Program-made: the position numbers and the translations under genes
Source: Rhodococcus sp. ARC_M5
Lineage (GTDB): Bacteria; Actinomycetota; Actinomycetes; Mycobacteriales; Mycobacteriaceae
Assembly: GCF_022810405.1 (NCBI RefSeq)
Contig: NZ_JALGQE010000005.1
Location: 248,001-312,000 of the forward strand
Direction of reading: 5' to 3'
DNA: 64,000 nt
Part shown: one piece after another, positions 60,601 through 64,000 of the stretch
How the letters are laid out: each line of letters begins with the position of its first letter
Numbering within the stretch: the stretch's first letter is position 1
The notes under the pieces: model-generated
Told to the model about the DNA's origin: nothing
Databases searched by the model: none
What the model saw: only the letters and a program-made list of their open reading frames with translations

Positions 60601-63600
60601 AGCATGCGCGTCGGGCAGCGTGGAACAGGACCGAGCACCCGGTAGCCACCCACACGCTCGTCGACCTCCTCGCTGCGGCGGCGGACGAGCATGTCTCCAC
60701 CACTGCAGCGGTGTTCGAGAATCGGAGTCTGACGTACGGAAACTTCTGGGCCCGAGTTCGATGTTTGGCCAGGTATCTGCGCAGCACCGGGGTGGGACCC
60801 GACGTGGTGGTGGGGGTGGCGATGGCCCGCTCGCTCGACCAGCTCGTCGCAGTGCATGCGGTGGTCGCCGCGGGTGGTGCCTACCTCCCCATCGACCCGT
60901 CGATGCCGACCGCCCGCATCGAGCACATGATCGCCGCCGCATCGCCGTCCCTGATTCTCGGTGCGCTGGACGACGTCGGCATCGACGTCGTGGATCCCGA
61001 CACCCTCGACCTCGACGGCGTCAGCACGGCACCGCTCGATCCCCTGCCACACCTGCGTCCCGACCACGCGGCGTACGTACTGTTCACCTCCGGCTCCACC
61101 GGAAAGCCCAAGGGTGTCACCGTCTCTCACCGCGCGATCGTCAACCGGTTGCTGTGGATGCAGCACGAGTATCCGCTCACGCCCCAGGACGTCGTGCTGC
61201 ACAAGACTCCGGCGACGTTCGACGTCTCGGTGTGGGAGTTGTTCTGGCCACTGCTGACCGGAGCACGAACGATCATCGCCGAACCCGACAGCCACCGCGA
61301 CCCGATGTACCTGTCGGCTCTCGTTCGAGAGCACGGGGTCACCACAGTGCATTTCGTACCGTCGATGCTCGAGCTGTTCCTGTCCTACGGCTCGCCCGAA
61401 CGATGCAGTTCGCTGCGGCAGGTGTTCGCGAGCGGGGAGGCACTGCCCCGAGCGATCGTCGATCGCTTCCACGAGGCGGTCGATGCCGAACTGCACAACC
61501 TGTACGGACCGACCGAAGCGGCCGTCGACGTCACCTACCACCGCACCCGGCCCGGCGAGCAGGGGTCGGTGCCGATCGGCGTGCCGGTCTGGAACACCAC
61601 CGTCCACGTACTGAACTCGGCGCTGCAGCCCGTGCCGATGGGCGTCACCGGTGAGCTGTACCTGGGCGGAGTGCAGTTGGCTCGCGGCTACGCCGGGCGC
61701 GCCGATCTCACGGCCGGACGCTTCGTCGCTGCGTCCGCCGGACTCCGGTTGTATCGCACGGGAGATCTCGTTCGGTGGTCCGAGGACGGGTCACTGCAGT
61801 ACCTGGGCCGCAACGACTTCCAGGTCAAGCTTCGTGGTCAGCGTCTCGAGCTCGGCGAGGTGGAGGCGGCTCTGCACGCCGTGGCGGGGGTGAACTCCGC
61901 CGTCGCTCTGGTCCGCGAGGACCGCCTGATCGCGTACATCGTCGGAACGGCGAACAGCGACGAGGTGTCCGCCCACGTGGCGCGCACTCTGCCCGACTAC
62001 ATGATGCCGTCGAGCATCGTCGTGCTCGACGCGATGCCTCTCGGTGCCACCGGAAAGCTCGACCGCACCGCACTTCCCGACCCGCTCGTATCTTCAGAGA
62101 AGTTCGTACCGCCGTCGGGCGACGCCGAACATGCTGTTGCACAGATCTTCTCCGACGTGCTCGAGCTCGAGAACGTGAGCGTCACGCGGTCGTGGTTCAC
62201 CCTCGGCGGTGACTCTCTCACTGCCACGCAGGTGATTGCGCGCATCAATGCCGAGCTCGATGCCGACCTCGGAGTCCGAGACCTGTTCGAGGCACCGACC
62301 GTCCGTGCCCTGACACAGCGTGTTCGCGCCGGCGGCGGTCATCGGGCCATCGTCGCAGGCACACGGCAGCAGCATATTCCACTGTCTCCGGCACAGCACC
62401 GGATGTGGCTGCTCAACCGCTTCGACCCGTCCTCGGGTGCGTACAACATCGCCGCGGCGTTCCGAATCACCGGCGCACTCGACGTCGATGCCCTGCGTGT
62501 CGGCCTGAACGATGTCGTCGAGCGCCACGAAGTGCTGCGTACCGTCTACCCCGACGGCCCGGTCGGCCCCGAGCAAGTCGTCACGTCTCGGTACCCGGAC
62601 GTGACCGTCGCCCGCACCACAGAATCGTTGCTCGACGGAGCCCTGTACGCCCTCGCATCACAGGGATTCGACGTCACCGTCGCTCCGCCACTGCGCGTGG
62701 CCGTGCTCGAGCTGGCACCGGAAGACCACGTCCTCGTGGTCGTGGCGCACCACATCGCCGCCGATGGATGGTCGATGAATCCGCTCGCGCGCGATGTCAT
62801 GATCGCGTACGGATCTCGCGCCGCCGGCCACCACCCGCAATGGACGCCGCTCGAGGTGCAGTATGCCGATTACGCGCTGTGGACTCTCGACCGCCTCGGC
62901 GACGAATCCGATACCGATTCGCCTGCGTCCCAGCAGATCCGGTACTGGACGTCCGCACTGCACGACCTGCCCGAGCGGCTCACGCTGCCCGCCGATCGAC
63001 CGCATCCACCGGTGGCGTCCCACCGGGGTGATCGAGTCTCGATCGACATCGAACCCACCACCGTCGCCGCACTGAGTACATTCGCCGAGCGCACCGGAAG
63101 CACCCGCTTCATGATCGTGCACGCCGCCTTGGCAGTGACGCTCGCCCGTGTCTCGGGTCAGCGCGACATCGCCATCGGCACTCCGGTGGCCGGACGCGGG
63201 CAACGCGAACTCGACGACCTCGTCGGGATGTTCGTCGGGACCCTCGTGCTGCGCGCACACATCGACCCGGCCGAATCGTTCACCGACGTCCTGGCCTCGG
63301 TGCGTGAGCGCGACCTCGACGCCTACGCCAACGCAGACATCCCGTTCGAGCGACTGGTCGAGATCCTTCAGCCGCCGCGATCGACGGCCCACCACCCCCT
63401 GTTCCAGGTGATGCTCTCGATCGAGGACACGAGTCCACCGTCCGTCGAGCTGCCGAATCTGTCCGTCCGTCCACTCGACACCTCGCACGTCGCAGCCAAG
63501 TTCGATCTGCATGTCACCGTCTCGCTCGCCGCAGGGACCGGGTCGGTGGAGATCGTCTATGCGACAGATATTTTCGACGCATCGACGGTGACCTGTCTTG

Positions 63601-64000
63601 CCGAGCGGTATCGATCGATCCTCACGGCCGCGCTCGCAGATCCGACTCGGCCGGTGGGAGACATCCCCATCCTGACCGCCGAGGAAGCACCCCGGCTCGT
63701 CGGTGCCCCCGCGCTCGGACACCGCACACTGCCCGATCTGCTGGCGGGTGCGGTCATGAGTGCGGGAGGCAGCGGTATCGCGCTCGAGAGCGGTGCCTCG
63801 AAGTGGACGTACTCCACGCTCGACGATGCTGCGACCGTCCTCGCTCGCACACTGATGCGGCGCGGTATCGGGCCGGAGCAGTACGTGGCAATAGCGCTGC
63901 GCCGTGGAATCTCCTCGATGCTGGCAACCTGGGCGGTGGCCAAAACCGGTGCCGCGTTCGTTCCCATCGACCCGACGTATCCAGCCGATCGTATCGACTA
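54645..64000 (+). CDS. Non-ribosomal peptide synthetase (C-A-T-E-C-A-T-C-A..., 3' truncated by window)
   Basis: One unbroken frame of about 3118 codons that leaves the window. C1 has HHIVLDG at residues 154-160. A1 has [11 protein letters not shown] (from 627) and FDASLFEM; its ten-residue code reads DAFIVGSIVK, specificity not assigned. T1 has LGGDSI (S1012). The epimerase has [13 protein letters not shown] (1208 on), [17 protein letters not shown] and LNYLGR. C2 has HHILFDG (1691-1697). A2 has FDVSVWE; its code DVWHFSLVDK equals that of EntF, so serine. T2 has S2524. C3 has HHIAADG (2702-2708). A3 is cut off. GTG 54645 follows GAAGAGG; ATG 54546 is an alternative. Confidence 0.93.
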   Translation, partial: MESVDSLTIREEEIDRTSIDDTEPFPLTASQRGLWFAQHLLSAVPITIANYLDIRGAVDIDLMRYAGRRTAREFGAGSLRLIEIDGEPHQYIDVEQGDDTVVLDFRSETDPEAAAREWMRASYSTPIDLTHGRLIKGAILLISSDRVFWYSHVHHIVLDGYGAVQFMRRVASIYTAVSGGREPEHSTAGSLGAVYAAEAQYRNSPRFDKDRRYWQSKTTDLPPPTSITGVLAPPAPRAHLCGGYLPEVMQQALDRAADRLDSAFAPLAIAAVATFLARMTGSTDVVLSLPVAGRTTAVLRRSGGMVSNVLPIRVRITPQCTLATLVAEVQLELTGALRHQRYRAEDIRRDAGGGTETRGFFGPAINIMAYESEVPFGPLTGEFNVLSTGPVEDLSVNIYPATDGTRSRLEFEGNPNIYGIEQFETLHRRFLALFEDFLTADSRTPVLELDVLDDAERSALVPLAGPDAVACELFPNLLRRGAESAPENTAVEFQDERLTYRELDDRANAVARALIARGAGPGSAVAVALPRGTASVVAMWAVAASGAMFVPIDPGYPSERITHMLVDSGVTIGISEQGLSQQLPQRVHWLDLDDTEFGEECAARSSAPITDADRRAALTEHHAAYMIYTSGSTGTPKGVLVTHTGLATFAADARPELRVSTSSRLLRFSSSSFDASLFEMIQAFSAGATMVVAPPTVAGGAELTHLLRERRITHIICAPALLTTVDAAELDHLETVVVGGDVMPPDLVDRFGGKALLFNSYGPTETTIVVTITRPQSDPRAITIGRPVQGSRAVVLDRWLRPVPPGSAGELYLGGPGIARGYQHRTGLSAARFVADPFGLGRRLYRTGDIVRWTGPLNSAELEFVGRSDFQVQVHGHRIELGEIDAVVSQHEGVDFAVSVVHHHGEASILVSYVKPAHSTALDHTALRTFASRFLPMHMQPAMFVELDAIPLTPTGKVDRSALPQPTFESDAAAYRAPVTPVEKTIADAMAAVLQRDSVGVDDSFFALGGDSIVAIQLVSRAKSLGVVFTPRDVFERRTVAGLAEVATDAAHQVTLDELPGGGVGAMPLTPIMSHTVRSSTRADAMDTFHQSIVLTAPVDLDLDGLRRTVAAILDHHDALRSVLTEDGLTVQPKGSIDLDAVVTHVSTTTKPGSHEFSSVVAESVRAFASRLRPRDGVMLQVVWVAPRFGTREIIDTHGVGRIIVIAHHLVIDGVSWRILIPDLATAWHQVQAKSAVVLQPVATSMRRWAHGLSEAAERAESELPDWTSILDGPNEPIGRRALDPAIDLGRTRDRVSVELSAEITEALTGPLTRAYRATVNDILLTALAVAVRADVSSSFLVSVESHGRDEDLVPGADLSRTVGWFTSTHPVRLSLDGVDAERILAGDGSVAAAVKLVKEQVRAIPSRGTGTDQGSGFGLLRYLNPRTAALLAEHDAPQIGLNYLGRLTTDIPDALRGRGWLPDASADIDSSSGDNLPVAVALDINAVVTNGQLRATFAYPRGAFDGDAVSGLADRWTTALHRLAEHAGTPDVGGLTPSDVPLVTVEQDRIDYWESTFGGLADIWPLAPLQHGLMFHSELTRGHVDVYTAQLVFDLGGDIDEARLHRAASRLLARHDSLRTAFVRDTRGAAVQLVLADPELPWRTVDAGRVDVPAIAHAERSATFDLDAPPLLRFVLVTTEDGASLVVTNHHILFDGWSMPIFVKELLVLYAADGPIPIPARTYRDYLKWLDERDHAGALDKWSQALAGVEEPTLLAPGHGGEQELPAELAVALDDTSVTALKATARELSVTVNTVVQAAWALVLAAELGRDDVVFGATVSGRPADLTGVEDTVGLFINTLPVRVRVYRDDTVASLLARLQTQSVDLLESHHVGLPEVRARVGVGAGFDTLTVFESYPVDHSALDRDTDIAGLRVRDLRVTDATHYPLTLITVLEPTVRITLKYAAASVHPARASSIADRFARALRGLSGDTGTPVTQLDLLSADEHARRAAWNRTEHPVATHTLVDLLAAAADEHVSTTAAVFENRSLTYGNFWARVRCLARYLRSTGVGPDVVVGVAMARSLDQLVAVHAVVAAGGAYLPIDPSMPTARIEHMIAAASPSLILGALDDVGIDVVDPDTLDLDGVSTAPLDPLPHLRPDHAAYVLFTSGSTGKPKGVTVSHRAIVNRLLWMQHEYPLTPQDVVLHKTPATFDVSVWELFWPLLTGARTIIAEPDSHRDPMYLSALVREHGVTTVHFVPSMLELFLSYGSPERCSSLRQVFASGEALPRAIVDRFHEAVDAELHNLYGPTEAAVDVTYHRTRPGEQGSVPIGVPVWNTTVHVLNSALQPVPMGVTGELYLGGVQLARGYAGRADLTAGRFVAASAGLRLYRTGDLVRWSEDGSLQYLGRNDFQVKLRGQRLELGEVEAALHAVAGVNSAVALVREDRLIAYIVGTANSDEVSAHVARTLPDYMMPSSIVVLDAMPLGATGKLDRTALPDPLVSSEKFVPPSGDAEHAVAQIFSDVLELENVSVTRSWFTLGGDSLTATQVIARINAELDADLGVRDLFEAPTVRALTQRVRAGGGHRAIVAGTRQQHIPLSPAQHRMWLLNRFDPSSGAYNIAAAFRITGALDVDALRVGLNDVVERHEVLRTVYPDGPVGPEQVVTSRYPDVTVARTTESLLDGALYALASQGFDVTVAPPLRVAVLELAPEDHVLVVVAHHIAADGWSMNPLARDVMIAYGSRAAGHHPQWTPLEVQYADYALWTLDRLGDESDTDSPASQQIRYWTSALHDLPERLTLPADRPHPPVASHRGDRVSIDIEPTTVAALSTFAERTGSTRFMIVHAALAVTLARVSGQRDIAIGTPVAGRGQRELDDLVGMFVGTLVLRAHIDPAESFTDVLASVRERDLDAYANADIPFERLVEILQPPRSTAHHPLFQVMLSIEDTSPPSVELPNLSVRPLDTSHVAAKFDLHVTVSLAAGTGSVEIVYATDIFDASTVTCLAERYRSILTAALADPTRPVGDIPILTAEEAPRLVGAPALGHRTLPDLLAGAVMSAGGSGIALESGASKWTYSTLDDAATVLARTLMRRGIGPEQYVAIALRRGISSMLATWAVAKTGAAFVPIDPTYPADRID

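Noticed and set aside
54876..63722. Very long open frames on the minus strand (such as 54876-57416 and 58449-61607) and a second plus frame 54995-57292 within the NRPS region
   Set aside because: They are antisense or out-of-frame shadows caused by GC-rich codon bias. The true NRPS frame has all catalytic motifs in register and explains the whole stretch.
1..64000. CRISPR arrays, insertion sequences, tRNA or rRNA genes, prophage
   Set aside because: No regularly spaced repeats, transposase motifs, tRNA-like folds or rRNA sequence were recognised. The only tandem repeats are the 9-bp and 120-bp coding repeats.

Overview
The window reads as chromosome of a high-GC actinobacterium of the Mycobacteriales, most likely Rhodococcus or a close relative. 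The basis is gene content and order: ino1-padR, DUF5318-ponA-GT87, rpsF-ssb-rpsR-rplI and dnaB follow the order of the Mycobacterium tuberculosis ino1 to dnaB segment, and ctpC, the SulP/carbonic-anhydrase fusion, lpqY-sugA-sugB, DUF5313 and an EspG-type ESX chaperone are typical of this order. At least eleven genes have a TANNNT hexamer 6-7 nt before the start codon, the layout of leaderless transcripts common in these bacteria. I saw no tRNA, rRNA, insertion sequence, prophage or CRISPR array.

Layout. 1-4.6 kb: a small membrane protein starting in a 9-bp tandem repeat, a GNAT, a methyltransferase, and a PacL1-like/CtpC metal-efflux pair. 4.6-10.7 kb (minus): dnaB, a SulP-carbonic anhydrase fusion, then rplI, rpsR, ssb and rpsF. 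10.9-12.3 kb: a GT87 membrane glycosyltransferase. 12.3-25.6 kb: a stress-response block with an orphan NarL-type regulator and a shorter LuxR relative, TerC-like and TerD proteins, a plus-strand operon (coiled-coil protein, CitE-like aldolase, four-domain PRTase/TRSP/StiP/PELOTA protein, HAD phosphatase, PPE-like ESX protein, EspG), a DUF2975/XRE pair and a two-domain TerD protein. 25.5-30.4 kb (minus): a second GT87, ponA and DUF5318. The Ter block therefore sits between two gene groups that are near neighbours in M. tuberculosis.

30.7-36.8 kb: GNAT, DUF1772-like, PadR, ino1, NTF2-like, MmcQ, LysR, DUF5313, peroxiredoxin and a 57-residue membrane protein. 36.8-39.9 kb (minus): sugB, sugA and lpqY of a trehalose-type importer, with no ATPase gene nearby. 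40-42 kb: DUF2786, MerR and an NTF2-like protein. 42.2-48.2 kb (minus): five tightly coupled genes, namely two Dpp-type ATPases, a binding lipoprotein, a fused permease and an MFS exporter. 48.2-54.3 kb: TIGR04338, an F420-type oxidoreductase, an amino-acid ABC system with a fused binding protein/permease, and a PhoX-type phosphatase.

54.6 kb to the window end: one huge NRPS gene in an unbroken plus frame, C-A-T-E-C-A-T-C-A(partial). Its second adenylation domain carries the EntF-type serine code. The gene runs off the right edge.

The most interesting part is the Ter operon. It joins the predicted Ter-associated nucleoside-like metabolite pathway to an ESX substrate/chaperone pair in what looks like a single transcript.
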